DNA from: an uncultured Clostridia bacterium | GTDB lineage: Bacteria > Bacillota > Clostridia > Christensenellales > Aristaeellaceae | NCBI GenBank assembly: GCA_934630975.1 | Contig: CAKTXH010000011.1 | Span: 1-41,255 of the forward strand | Direction: 5' to 3' | DNA: 41,255 nt | In this document: positions 25,330 through 33,744 of the stretch, piece by piece | Layout: every line of letters starts with the position of its first letter | Position numbering within the stretch: position 1 is the stretch's first letter | Program-made: the position numbers and the translations under genes | The notes under the pieces: generated by a model | What the model saw: only the letters and a program-made list of their open reading frames with translations | Told to the model about the DNA's origin: nothing | The model's database searches: none

Positions 25330-27439
25330 CGTATGGGCGTTCGGGTGGCTGCCCAAGCATGCGGAATGGACGGGACTGCAATATCGAACGACCTTCCGCG
25401 ACGGGCGCTTTGAATTCGGCGCGCAGTACGGCGACGCATACGGCGAGGTAGGCGTCGGGCCGACGTTTGACCTGCCCGCGGGCGAGTATCGGCTGACCGT
25501 TCAGATCGACGCGGACGCGCAGAGCGAGATTACCTTCAGCGCGGAGAACGACGCGGAGGTTGAGCCGCAGCGCATCGTCATCGAGCCGCACAGCGGCAGG
25601 CAGACGGCGGCCTTCACGCTGCGTCAGGCGGCGAAATCGCTGCAAATGCACATCCTTTACACGGGCGGAAGTGAGCTGAACGTGTACGAAATCGAGCTCC
25701 AAAGCCCGGCATATGCGGATCATCGGTTTACGCTGACCTTCTGGTGCCTGCTGCTGGCCGCGCTCTGCGGGCTGCATGAAAAGGAGAAGAGGCGCGTTTG
25801 CGCGGCGGGCGAACTGCCGATGGCGCGTATGCGCGCCGCGCTGCTCCTGCTGGCGGCGGCGGCCTTTGCCTCCATCCCGACGATGAAAGACAGCCTGACG
25901 TATGGGCTGGATACGACGTTTCACATCGCGCGCATCCGCAATCTGGCGGACGCGCTGCGGGCGGGGCAGTTCCCGGCGCGGGTCGGCGGCTTTTCCTACA
26001 ACGGTTACGGCGCGGTGACGTCGGTGTTCTACCCGGATTTTCTGCTCACGCCGTTTGCGCTGATGCTCCTGCTGGGCGCTTCCGTGCCGTATATGATGCA
26101 CGCGCTGATCATCGCCATCAACCTGCTGACGGCGTGGACGAGCTATGTCTGCGCGCGGCGGATTCTGGCGGACAGGATGAAGGCAACGTGCGCCGCGGCG
26201 CTTTACGTGCTCGGCGCGGCTCGGCTGATGTCGCTGTATACGCGCAGCGCCATTGGCGAAATGCTGGCGATGGGCTTCTTCCCGCTGTTCTTCCTGGGGC
26301 TTTGGGAGGTTCTGCGCGGGGAGAAACGGCGCTGGCCGACGCTCGCGCTCGGTGCGACGGCCGTTTTTCAATGCCACATGATTTCGACGCTGTTCTGCGC
26401 GGGACTGGCGGCGGGCATGGGTCTGCTCTGCCTGCCGCGCGTGATTCGGGAAAAGCGCATCGGCGCGATTGCGAAAGCGGCGGCGGCGACGCTGCTGCTG
26501 AACCTGTTCGTGCTTGTGCCGATGGCGACGTTTATACGGCAGGGCGTGAACGCGGGCAACACGCTGGGCAACTCCGCCTATTGGCTGATGCAGCCGGCGC
26601 AGCTTTTACTGGATGCGGTGGAGAGCGACGGCGGGCAGATCGTTTCGGGCATGAATACGGATGCGATTGTGCTGGGGCTGCCGCTGCTGCTGGGCGTTTT
26701 TCTCGCGGTTTATCGCGCGGCGGCGGGCGAAGGCATGCGCCGCGCGCTGGGCTTCGGCACGGCGGGGCTGCTGCTGGCGTTTACCTGCACGACGATGACG
26801 CCGTGGCAGGAGGTCAACGCGCTGCTCCACGGGCTGCTTGACTATGTGCAGCTTCCTTTCCGCATCCTGACGATGGCGAGTTTCTTTCTGGCGCTGTGCG
26901 CAGCCGACGCATTTTGCGCCGCGCAGACGGAAAAACGAAAGGAAGCCGCGGTTTGGGCCGCGCTGGCGCTCTGCGCGGTATGCGTTCACCCGCTGCTTTC
27001 CGACCATGCGCTGAGCACGGAAATTCTGCCTTACGGACGGGAGGACTTCTCCGCCGTCAATCTGGATTACCGCCTGCCGAACATGGACGAAAGCACGCTG
27101 GAGGACACGGCCATCCACGCGTCGGAGGGGTTGCAGGTCGACCATTACAAAAAAGACGGAACGCATATCACGGCGGACGTCGCCGCGCAGGGAGCGGCGA
27201 GCCTGACCGTTCCGCTGTTCGCGTTTGAAGGCTATGAAGCGCGGTTGGACGGGCAGGCGCTTTCCCTGATGCAGGATGACCGGGCGCGGCTGACGGTGCT
27301 GCTGCCCGCCGGGGCGGCAGGGCGGCTTGAAATCCGCTATGCCGGCAAAGGAATCTGGCGCGCGGCGGACGCGGTTTCGCTGCTGACGCTGATCGGGCTT
27401 GGAATTGTTGTAAAAAAGGAGAGAAAACGCCATGTTTGA
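25286..27439 (+). CDS. Multi-spanning membrane protein, PTPS-related/YfhO-like (GT-C type), second of a tandem pair
   Basis: 717 residues, ATG 25286 preceded by GAAAGGAG. A paralogue of the upstream gene: the same N-terminal helix, extracytoplasmic beta domain (GDAYGEVGVGPTFDLPAGEY, about 50-69), acidic loop LDTTFHIARIRNLADALRAG (about 210) followed by PARVGGFSYNGYGAVTSVFY, multiple membrane helices, and a C-terminal beta domain ending in YAGKGIWRAADAVSLLTL. The acidic-loop Asp and His are kept in both copies. Start lies inside the first gene and its end overlaps the next gene by eight bases, so the three are one translationally coupled unit. A sugar or lipid-linked substrate is likely but not shown. 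Confidence 0.82.
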   Translation: MKRWAAALTAVLLISVWAFGWLPKHAEWTGLQYRTTFRDGRFEFGAQYGDAYGEVGVGPTFDLPAGEYRLTVQIDADAQSEITFSAENDAEVEPQRIVIEPHSGRQTAAFTLRQAAKSLQMHILYTGGSELNVYEIELQSPAYADHRFTLTFWCLLLAALCGLHEKEKRRVCAAGELPMARMRAALLLLAAAAFASIPTMKDSLTYGLDTTFHIARIRNLADALRAGQFPARVGGFSYNGYGAVTSVFYPDFLLTPFALMLLLGASVPYMMHALIIAINLLTAWTSYVCARRILADRMKATCAAALYVLGAARLMSLYTRSAIGEMLAMGFFPLFFLGLWEVLRGEKRRWPTLALGATAVFQCHMISTLFCAGLAAGMGLLCLPRVIREKRIGAIAKAAAATLLLNLFVLVPMATFIRQGVNAGNTLGNSAYWLMQPAQLLLDAVESDGGQIVSGMNTDAIVLGLPLLLGVFLAVYRAAAGEGMRRALGFGTAGLLLAFTCTTMTPWQEVNALLHGLLDYVQLPFRILTMASFFLALCAADAFCAAQTEKRKEAAVWAALALCAVCVHPLLSDHALSTEILPYGREDFSAVNLDYRLPNMDESTLEDTAIHASEGLQVDHYKKDGTHITADVAAQGAASLTVPLFAFEGYEARLDGQALSLMQDDRARLTVLLPAGAAGRLEIRYAGKGIWRAADAVSLLTLIGLGIVVKKERKRHV

Positions 27440-27962
27440 CGCGCTTGGCCAGAGCGTTGTGGATGCGATTGAAGAAGGGCAGCTCAAGCTGGGCTACCGG
27501 GAGGAGACGATCCGGCTGTATTACCCGCTGTCGTCTCTGTGCACGCTGCTGCATCGGGAGATGGACGCGGCGCAGATGACGCGCGCGCTGGCGGAATTCG
27601 CCGGGCAGGCGCGCGGCGAACTGGGCGAAATCGAGGTCAGCCGCAGGGGCGACCGATTCTGCCTCGCCGTCGGGCCGCAGGGCGCGGCGTGGGTGCACGC
27701 GCACACCGATAAAAACGGCTTTCTGGCGGATTTCATCGCGGCGATTGGCCGCCACGGCTGCACGATGGACGAATTGCTGGCGGTTTTCCGCAGGCATGGC
27801 GGGCATGTGCGCGTGGAAGCGCTGCACAACGGCGAATTTGACTGGCTGGTGTACTTTGAGGATGGAAAGCCGGACGCGTATTGCTACTGCATCGCCGACG
27901 AGGGCTGCCACCTGACGTATCACCGGTTTACGAAAGAGGATTACGAGGCGTTCGGGTTTTAA
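27432..27962 (+). CDS. Small cytoplasmic protein, DUF3877-like
   Basis: 176 residues with no signal peptide or membrane segment. The opening DAIEEGQLKLGYREETIRLYYPLSSLCTLL resembles the DUF3877 family from Lachnospiraceae and other Clostridia (first 20 residues of that stretch are the most conserved). The middle is an alpha-beta region (LGEIEVSRRGDRFCLAVGP) and the end has DWLVYFEDGKPDAYCYCI. No function is known to me. It overlaps the upstream membrane protein by eight bases and is followed by a strong terminator, so it ends the operon. The family assignment is from memory of the motif and moderate in confidence. Confidence 0.65.
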   Translation: MFDALGQSVVDAIEEGQLKLGYREETIRLYYPLSSLCTLLHREMDAAQMTRALAEFAGQARGELGEIEVSRRGDRFCLAVGPQGAAWVHAHTDKNGFLADFIAAIGRHGCTMDELLAVFRRHGGHVRVEALHNGEFDWLVYFEDGKPDAYCYCIADEGCHLTYHRFTKEDYEAFGF

Positions 27963-27994
27963 AAGTGAAAAAGCCTGAATTCGGTAAGCAGAAC

Positions 27995-28037
27995 AAAAGC
28001 TCTTCTTTTCCCGCTAGGGGAAAGGAAGAGCTTTTTT
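27995..28037. terminator. Bidirectional terminator
   Basis: AAGCTCTTCTTTTCCC pairs over 16 bases with GGGGAAAGGAAGAGCTT, with T run CTTTTTT on the plus strand and AAAA before the left arm (U run on the minus strand). It can end both the 23125-27962 operon and the feoB transcript coming from the right. Confidence 0.9.
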
Positions 28038-28135
28038 GACGTTGACGTGTGATGAAGCTGCACAAAATTGACCGCTTGAGCAAAATCTTGACGCCTTGCA
28101 AACTTTAGCGAAGGCGAGATGGAACGAATATCGGA

Positions 28136-30487
28136 TTACGCAAGCCCAATGCCCAGCCCGACGAGGCGGACGACCAGCGCGAAGGCCCATGCGACGGCGC
28201 ACTGATAGAGCACCACGCCGACAGCCCAGCGCGCGCCCAGCTCGCGGCGGATGCACGCGACGGCGGCGATGCAGGGCGTATACAGCAGGGAGAACACGAG
28301 CAGGGACGCGGCGGAGAGCGGCGTGAGCACGGCCAGCAGATCCGCGGTGCTCCCGAAGAGGAGGACGAGGGAGGAAACGACGCTCTCCTTGGCCATAAAG
28401 CCGGTCAGCAGCGCCGTGCAGATGCGCCAATCGCCGAAGCCCAGAGGCTTAAAGAGCGGGGAGAGCCAGCCGGCCGTCAGCGCCAGCAGGCTGTCCTTGG
28501 AATCCGCAACGACGTTGAGGCGCAGATCGAACGTTTGCAGGAACCAGATGACGATCGTCGCGGCGAAGATGACGGTGAAGGCGCGCTGGAGGAAATCCTT
28601 GGATTTTTCCCACAGGAGCTGGCAGACGTTTTTCGCGCCCGGCATGCGGTAATTCGGCAGCTCCATGACGAAGGGAACCGGCTCGCCGGAAAAGAGCGTC
28701 TTGCGCAGCAGCGTCGCGTGAAGGACGCCCAGAACGATGCCGAACAGATACAGCCCCGCCATCACCCACATCGCGCAGCGCGGGAAGAAGACGGCGGAGA
28801 AGAACGCATAAATCGGCAATTTGGCGGAGCAGCTCATAAATGGCGTGAGCAGGATGGTCATTTTGCGGTCGCGCTCGGAGGGCAGGGTGCGCGTGGCCAT
28901 TACGCCGGGGACGGTGCAGCCGAAGCCGACGAGCATCGGGACGATGCTTCGGCCGGAAAGGCCGATGCGGCGCAGGGGCTTATCCATCACGAAGGCGATG
29001 CGCGCCATGTAGCCGCTGTCCTCGAGCAGGGAGAGGAAGAAGAACAGCGTGACGATAAACGGCAGGAAGCTGAGCACGCTGCCCACGCCCTTGAACACGC
29101 CGTCGATAATCAGGGAGCGCAGCACGCCGGAGAAGCCCGCCGAGACGAGCGCGTTTTCCACCAGCGTCGTCAGCGCGCCGATACCGGCGTCCAGCAGATC
29201 GGAGAAGAAGCTGCCGATAACGTTGAAGGTCAGGTAGAACACGGCCAGCATGATGAGGACGAACATCGGGATGGCCGTGTATTTGCCGGTCAGGATGCGG
29301 TCGGCCTTGACGCTGCGGGCGTGCTCGTGGCTCTCGTGCGGGCGCACGACGGTTTGGCTGCACACCTTTTCGATGAAGGAAAAGCGCATATCCGCGATGG
29401 CGGCGGCGCGATCCAGCCCGCGCTCCTGCTCCATCTGCACGATGATGTGTTCGAGCATCTCCTTTTCGTTTTCGGAGAGGTTGAGCTGCTCGAGCACGAG
29501 CCGGTCGCCCTCGGCCAGCTTGCTGGCGGCAAAGCGCAGGGGGATGCCCGCCTTTTCGGCGTGATCCTCAATCAGGTGCATGATACCGTGCAGACAGCGG
29601 TGGACGGCGGCCTGCGGCCCCTCCGGGGCGCAGAAATCCGGACGGCCGGGGCGCTCCTGATAGTGGGCGACGTGCAGCGCGTGGGAAACCAGCTCGTCGA
29701 TGCCCTCGCCCTTCGCGGCGGAAATCGGCACGACTGGAACGCCGAGCATGGCCTCCATCTCGTTGACGCGGATGGAGCCGCCGTTTTCGCGCACCTCGTC
29801 CATCATGTTGAGCGCAAGCACCATCGGCACATCCAGCTCCATGAGCTGCATGGTCAGATACAGGTTGCGCTCGATGTTGGAGGCGTCCACGATGTTGATG
29901 AGGCCGCGCGGCTTGCCCTCGAGCACAAAGCGGCGGGTGACGATTTCCTCGCTGGTGTAGGGAGACATGGAATAGATGCCGGGCAGGTCGGTCACGAGCG
30001 TATCGGCATGGCCGCGGATGACGCCGTCCTTGCGATCGACGGTCACGCCGGGGAAGTTGCCGACGTGCTGGTTCGAGCCGGTCAACTGGTTGAACAGGGT
30101 GGTTTTGCCGCAGTTCTGGTTGCCCGCCAGCGCAAAGGTGAGGAGCGTTCCATCCGGCAGCGGGCGTTCCCCCGCCTTGACATGGTAACGGCCGCCCTCG
30201 CCCAGACCGGGGTGTTCCGCCGGGGTGAGACGCTCGGGGCAGGGCGGGTCGCTTTCCGCGCTGCACGGCGCGCTGATTTCAATCTGCTTCGCGTCGTCCA
30301 CGCGAAGGGTCAGCTCGTAGCTGTGAATGCGAAATTCAATCGGGTCGCCCATCGGCGCGAACTTGACGAGCGTGATCTGCGCGCCGGGGATGACGCCCAT
30401 ATCCAGAAAATGCTGGCGCAGCGCGCCCTCGCCGCCGACGGTGCGGATGACGGCGCTCTGGCCGGGCGCAAGGGAATTGAGGGTCAT
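28136..30487 (-). CDS. feoB: Ferrous iron transporter FeoB with fused N-terminal FeoA domain
   Basis: 783 residues. Residues 1-73 are a FeoA SH3-like domain (LAPGQSAVIRTVGGEGALRQ, HFLDMGVIPGAQITLVKFAP). A linker (74-112) with Cys75 and Cys83 follows. The G domain has G1 GNQNCGKT (122-129), G3 DLPG (167-170), G4 NMMD (227-230) and G5 SAAK near 256. The membrane domain from about 390 carries the two Gate regions, including LPFIVTLFFFLSLLEDSGYM and VGFGCTVPGVMATRTL; the latter has the conserved Cys. It ends in the cytosolic-helix-free tail LVGLGIGLA. It imports Fe(II). FeoA and FeoB are normally separate; here they are one chain. GGAGGAGG precedes the ATG at 30487. Divergent from the gene at 30679. 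Confidence 0.95.
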   Translation of the reverse strand: MTLNSLAPGQSAVIRTVGGEGALRQHFLDMGVIPGAQITLVKFAPMGDPIEFRIHSYELTLRVDDAKQIEISAPCSAESDPPCPERLTPAEHPGLGEGGRYHVKAGERPLPDGTLLTFALAGNQNCGKTTLFNQLTGSNQHVGNFPGVTVDRKDGVIRGHADTLVTDLPGIYSMSPYTSEEIVTRRFVLEGKPRGLINIVDASNIERNLYLTMQLMELDVPMVLALNMMDEVRENGGSIRVNEMEAMLGVPVVPISAAKGEGIDELVSHALHVAHYQERPGRPDFCAPEGPQAAVHRCLHGIMHLIEDHAEKAGIPLRFAASKLAEGDRLVLEQLNLSENEKEMLEHIIVQMEQERGLDRAAAIADMRFSFIEKVCSQTVVRPHESHEHARSVKADRILTGKYTAIPMFVLIMLAVFYLTFNVIGSFFSDLLDAGIGALTTLVENALVSAGFSGVLRSLIIDGVFKGVGSVLSFLPFIVTLFFFLSLLEDSGYMARIAFVMDKPLRRIGLSGRSIVPMLVGFGCTVPGVMATRTLPSERDRKMTILLTPFMSCSAKLPIYAFFSAVFFPRCAMWVMAGLYLFGIVLGVLHATLLRKTLFSGEPVPFVMELPNYRMPGAKNVCQLLWEKSKDFLQRAFTVIFAATIVIWFLQTFDLRLNVVADSKDSLLALTAGWLSPLFKPLGFGDWRICTALLTGFMAKESVVSSLVLLFGSTADLLAVLTPLSAASLLVFSLLYTPCIAAVACIRRELGARWAVGVVLYQCAVAWAFALVVRLVGLGIGLA

Positions 30488-30506
30488 ATCGAAAGCCTCC
30501 TCCGTA

Positions 30507-30524
30507 TGTTTGGTGAAACAAACA
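30507..30524. promoter_or_regulatory. Possible operator in front of feoB
   Basis: Inverted repeat TGTTTG-GTGAAA-CAAACA in the feoB leader, 20 bases before its start; a partial copy CCAAACAAACG is seen near 30649. Iron-dependent control by a Fur or DtxR-type protein would be expected for feoB, but this sequence does not match a box I can name. Confidence 0.3.
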
Positions 30525-30604
30525 AATTAAATGGCAAAAATATAGAAATTCTCCTGCATAGTGTAACGACAGAAGGCACGTTTGTAAAGGGGGAAAGCGA
30601 CGGT

Positions 30605-30633
30605 TTGACAGGCTTTTTCGACGATGATATAAT
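30605..30633 (+). promoter_or_regulatory. Promoter of the membrane protein at 30679
   Basis: TTGACA (30605-30610), 17-base spacer, TATAAT (30628-30633): full consensus. Confidence 0.85.
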
Positions 30634-30678
30634 GACAAATACGATCTTCCAAACAAACGAAAGGCGGAAAGGGCGACG

Positions 30679-32295
30679 ATGAAGCAAAGACGGCCGGGCG
30701 GCCTATTCGCGGCGGCGATTTTCCTGCTCTGCGCCGCGATGACGGCCACGTATCTGATTGCGGGGTACGGCGCGTATCTGGATTCGGACATGGCTTCCGA
30801 ACTGGCGCTGGCGAGCCATCTGGCGAAGGAGGGGACGCTGATTTCCCCGACGTGGGTGTATTCCACGGAGGTGCGCGTGCTCTCCACTCAACTGATTTTC
30901 ACGCCGCTGATGGCGCTGTTTCCGCACAACTGGCGGCTGGTGCGTACGCTCGGCTGCCTGATTTTGCAGGGAATTCTGGCCGAAAGCGCGTATTTCTGCG
31001 GCCGGTCGCTGAACGCGGAGAAAAGGTATGTGCTGCTGTTTGCGGGGCTGAGCATCAGCGTGTGCTCGGTGGTCTATGCGCAGATGGTGACCATCGGCGC
31101 GTACTACGTGCCGCATGCGGTGCTGACGAACCTATGCGTGGGCATGACGGCGCGGCTGATGCGCATGCGGAAGGGCGGACGGCGGACGGCGCTCTTCGCG
31201 CTGCTGATGGCGATGTGCGCGCTGATGGGCGCATCCTCCATCCGCTATCCGTTCTGCGCGACGATTCCCGTCGCGGCGGCGGGGCTGTGGGCGTATCTGT
31301 TCCCGAGCGGGGAAGAAAATGCGCCGCGGACGCGCGGGCAGGCCGGGCGGACGATGCTGACGCTGGCGGTCTGCGCGGTCAGCGTCGCCGGGTTCGCCAT
31401 CGGTCAAAAGATATTGGGCAGAGTCTGCCTGTATGATGCGGCGCGGTACGGCGGCGTGCGGCTGGCTTCGTTCCTCGAGGCGGATATGCCGGGCGTGATG
31501 CAGCAGGCGCTTGGCGGGCTGGCGCGGCTGATGGGCTACAACGAGCGGAGTATTCTGCTCTCGGTGCACGGGCTGGGCAGCGTCGGCGCGCTGCTGCTGC
31601 CCGCCGCGGCGGCGCTGCTGCTGGCGCGGACGCTGAAAGCGGCGCGGAACAATCGGGACGACGTGCTGCGCTTCGGTGCGCTGACGCTGGCGATGAGCGC
31701 GGCGATTACGGCGCTGTCGTTCGTGCTGCTGGAAAACCTGTATCTGAACCGATACTGGATTCCGCTGATGACGCTGGGCGCGCCGGTGATGGCCGCGTGC
31801 CTGAGCCATGAAACGAACGCGCCGCTGCGGCGGGGCTGCGCGCTGCTGTTTGCGGGCGTGGTGATCGCCTCTTCCGCGATGCAGATCACCGGCACGATGA
31901 AGCACCCGGAGATCACGGACGTGCAGCGGGAAAGAGCCGCGTTTTTGCAGGAAAACGGGCTGACGTTCGGCTATGCGACCTTCTGGAACGCCAACGTCAT
32001 TACCGAATTGACAAACGGCGAGGTGGAGGCGGTGGGCATCGCCATCGGGCAGAACGCGCGGGGGCAGGGCGTGCCGCGCACGACCGAATGGCTGGAGGTG
32101 CAGGCGGACAGGCAGATGGAGCGCCCCGACGAGCCGGTGTTCCTGCTGTTGACGCAGGCGGAGGGCGATCAGCTTGAGGACTTTCTGACGCTCAGCGGCG
32201 CGCAGGCGCGCTACGCCAGCGACGGGATGACCGCCTACGAAATTGCAAGCCAGCGGATTTTCTTTGAAACGGCGCAGGCGCTCGACGCGCCGTGA
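30679..32295 (+). CDS. Multi-spanning membrane protein, probable GT-C-type glycosyltransferase
   Basis: 538 residues with about 10-11 membrane helices from residue 9 to 405 and a soluble C-terminal domain (about 420-538). The first extracytoplasmic loop has GAYLDSDMASELALASHL, an acidic motif like that of GT-C enzymes that use polyprenyl-phosphate sugars. Unlike the two genes at 23125 and 25286 it lacks the N-terminal beta domain. I cannot name the family; DUF-type membrane glycosyltransferase-like is the best description. AAAGGCGGAAAGG precedes ATG 30679 and a consensus promoter lies 45 bases upstream. The DUF1836 gene follows after 28 bases, probably on the same transcript. Confidence 0.75.
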   Translation: MKQRRPGGLFAAAIFLLCAAMTATYLIAGYGAYLDSDMASELALASHLAKEGTLISPTWVYSTEVRVLSTQLIFTPLMALFPHNWRLVRTLGCLILQGILAESAYFCGRSLNAEKRYVLLFAGLSISVCSVVYAQMVTIGAYYVPHAVLTNLCVGMTARLMRMRKGGRRTALFALLMAMCALMGASSIRYPFCATIPVAAAGLWAYLFPSGEENAPRTRGQAGRTMLTLAVCAVSVAGFAIGQKILGRVCLYDAARYGGVRLASFLEADMPGVMQQALGGLARLMGYNERSILLSVHGLGSVGALLLPAAAALLLARTLKAARNNRDDVLRFGALTLAMSAAITALSFVLLENLYLNRYWIPLMTLGAPVMAACLSHETNAPLRRGCALLFAGVVIASSAMQITGTMKHPEITDVQRERAAFLQENGLTFGYATFWNANVITELTNGEVEAVGIAIGQNARGQGVPRTTEWLEVQADRQMERPDEPVFLLLTQAEGDQLEDFLTLSGAQARYASDGMTAYEIASQRIFFETAQALDAP

Positions 32296-32323
32296 GCGCG
32301 TCTCTTGAAGGAAGGAAAGCAAG

Positions 32324-32800
32324 ATGCAGGAGACCCTGAACATCGAATTGCCCCAGTGGGAAATGCTGCCGGATATCGGGCTGTACATGGATCAGGTGAT
32401 CACGCTGATGGATCGCACGTTCAGCCCGGCGCTGCCCAAGGGCGAAATGACGAAATCCATGGTGAACAACTACGTGAAGGTCGGGATGATTCCGCGCCCT
32501 GTCGGCAAGAAATACGACCGGGAGCATCTGGCCATGCTGCTGATGATCTGCGTATTCAAGCAGGCACTGAGCATGGAGAGCATCAGCCGGCTGCTGAGCT
32601 TCCTGTGCGAGCAGGATGTTCGGGCGGGATACGACAGGTTCTGCGCCATCATCCGCAAGATCGAGGAATCCGCGCGGGGCGGGCGAATCGAGCTGTTCGG
32701 CGGGGAGGCGGACGAGCGGGAAATGGCGCTCTGTTCCGGCGTGATGGCTGCGCTCTGCACCATACACACGTGCAGGCTGCTGGAAAAGGAGCGCGCGTGA
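32324..32800 (+). CDS. DUF1836 family protein (MerR-like helix-turn-helix)
   Basis: 158 residues. The family has a winged-helix region like the MerR DNA-binding domain: LPKGEMTKSMVNNYVKVGMI (about 48-67) followed by RPVGKKYDREHLAMLLMICVF. This suggests a transcription regulator, but no target or ligand is known. A C-terminal helical part follows (about 85-158). AAGGAAGG precedes ATG 32324. It sits 28 bases after a GT-C-like membrane protein gene, with which it may be cotranscribed. Confidence 0.85.
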   Translation: MQETLNIELPQWEMLPDIGLYMDQVITLMDRTFSPALPKGEMTKSMVNNYVKVGMIPRPVGKKYDREHLAMLLMICVFKQALSMESISRLLSFLCEQDVRAGYDRFCAIIRKIEESARGGRIELFGGEADEREMALCSGVMAALCTIHTCRLLEKERA

Positions 32801-32868
32801 ACCGGGAAACGCGCATGAAACGGGTATATGCCGTCATAGGCATAGAATAAAGGAATTTGCCAAAGGAC

Positions 32869-32898
32869 TTGAAATTTGATTTGATTGTGGTTTATACT
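32869..32898 (+). promoter_or_regulatory. Promoter of the zinc-ribbon/PG-binding gene
   Basis: TTGAAA (32869-32874), 18-base spacer, TATACT (32893-32898). Confidence 0.6.
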
Positions 32899-32933
32899 AG
32901 AGTTATGAAATTGGAATTCAGGGAGGGCTGACC

Positions 32934-33671
32934 ATGTTTTGTCCCCATTGCCATAACAAAATCCCGGACGGAAGCAACTTCTGCCCGCTGTGTTACGCCA
33001 ATCTGGTCGGCGTGAAGCCGCAGGAAAAGGAGAGCGCGGCGGACTTTGACGAGCCGCGCCCGAAGCCGAAGGCCGCGCCGCGCAAGAGCAGCGCCAGGCC
33101 CGCCTATACGAAGGGCAGCAGGCAGAGCAAGCGCGGGCAGGATAAGACGCCGATGATCATCGCCATTGGGCTGATTCTGATTCTGGTGCTGATTATCGTG
33201 ATGATCGTGCGCTCCATGTTTGGGGCGGGCACGCCGTCGACGGTGAACACGCCTGTGCCGCAGGCGACCCAGCAGCCGCAGCAGGAGAACAACTTCATCG
33301 TTTTCGGCGCGACGAACACGCCCGCGCCGCAGCTGACGGCCACGCCGAACATCGAGATTACGCCGACCCCTGTGCCGCAGGAGACGGCGGCCGCGACGAC
33401 GTACAAGACGCTGCGCCGGGGCGACCGCGGCAAGGAAGTCGTTTCCATGCAGGAAGCACTGATCAAGCTGGGCTACCTGAAGGGCGCGAGCGACGGCAAC
33501 TTCGGCACGGGCACCAAGACGGCGGTTGAAAACTTCCAGAAAGAAAACGGGCTGGACGTGGACGGCATCGCGGGTGCGAAGACGCTTGAAAAGCTCTACA
33601 ACCTGGCCGACATGACGCCGATCCCCGATACGACCGCTGCGCCGGGCGACATTCTGGATCTGCCGGGCTGA
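32934..33671 (+). CDS. Membrane protein with zinc ribbon and peptidoglycan-binding domain
   Basis: 245 residues. An N-terminal zinc ribbon uses CPHC (3-6) and CPLC (17-20). A basic linker (35-70) is followed by one membrane helix (about 74-94, MIIAIGLILILVLIIVMIV), then a Pro/Thr/Gln-rich extracytoplasmic stretch (98-155), and a PG_binding_1 domain at about 158-222: LRRGDRGKEVVSMQEALIKL, GNFGTGTKTAVENFQ. So the zinc ribbon is cytoplasmic and the binding domain sits in the wall. It is followed closely by an L,D-transpeptidase, suggesting a shared role in the cell wall; a terminator lies between them. AGGGAGG precedes ATG 32934. Confidence 0.88.
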   Translation: MFCPHCHNKIPDGSNFCPLCYANLVGVKPQEKESAADFDEPRPKPKAAPRKSSARPAYTKGSRQSKRGQDKTPMIIAIGLILILVLIIVMIVRSMFGAGTPSTVNTPVPQATQQPQQENNFIVFGATNTPAPQLTATPNIEITPTPVPQETAAATTYKTLRRGDRGKEVVSMQEALIKLGYLKGASDGNFGTGTKTAVENFQKENGLDVDGIAGAKTLEKLYNLADMTPIPDTTAAPGDILDLPG

Positions 33672-33688
33672 GAAACGATTACGAAAGA

Positions 33689-33722
33689 GGCTGTAAAGCA
33701 GAAAACTTTACAGCCCCTTTTT
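33689..33722 (+). terminator. Terminator after the PG-binding protein gene
   Basis: GGCTGTAAAG/CTTTACAGCC stem (33689-33715) followed by CC and a run of T. Confidence 0.9.
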
Positions 33723-33744
33723 ATCAAAAACGGAGTATGGATTG

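Noticed and set aside
28535..30682. Plus-strand open frame of about 715 codons antisense to feoB
   Set aside because: The minus-strand frame has all FeoA and FeoB motifs; the plus frame is low-complexity Glu/Asp/His/Gly sequence.
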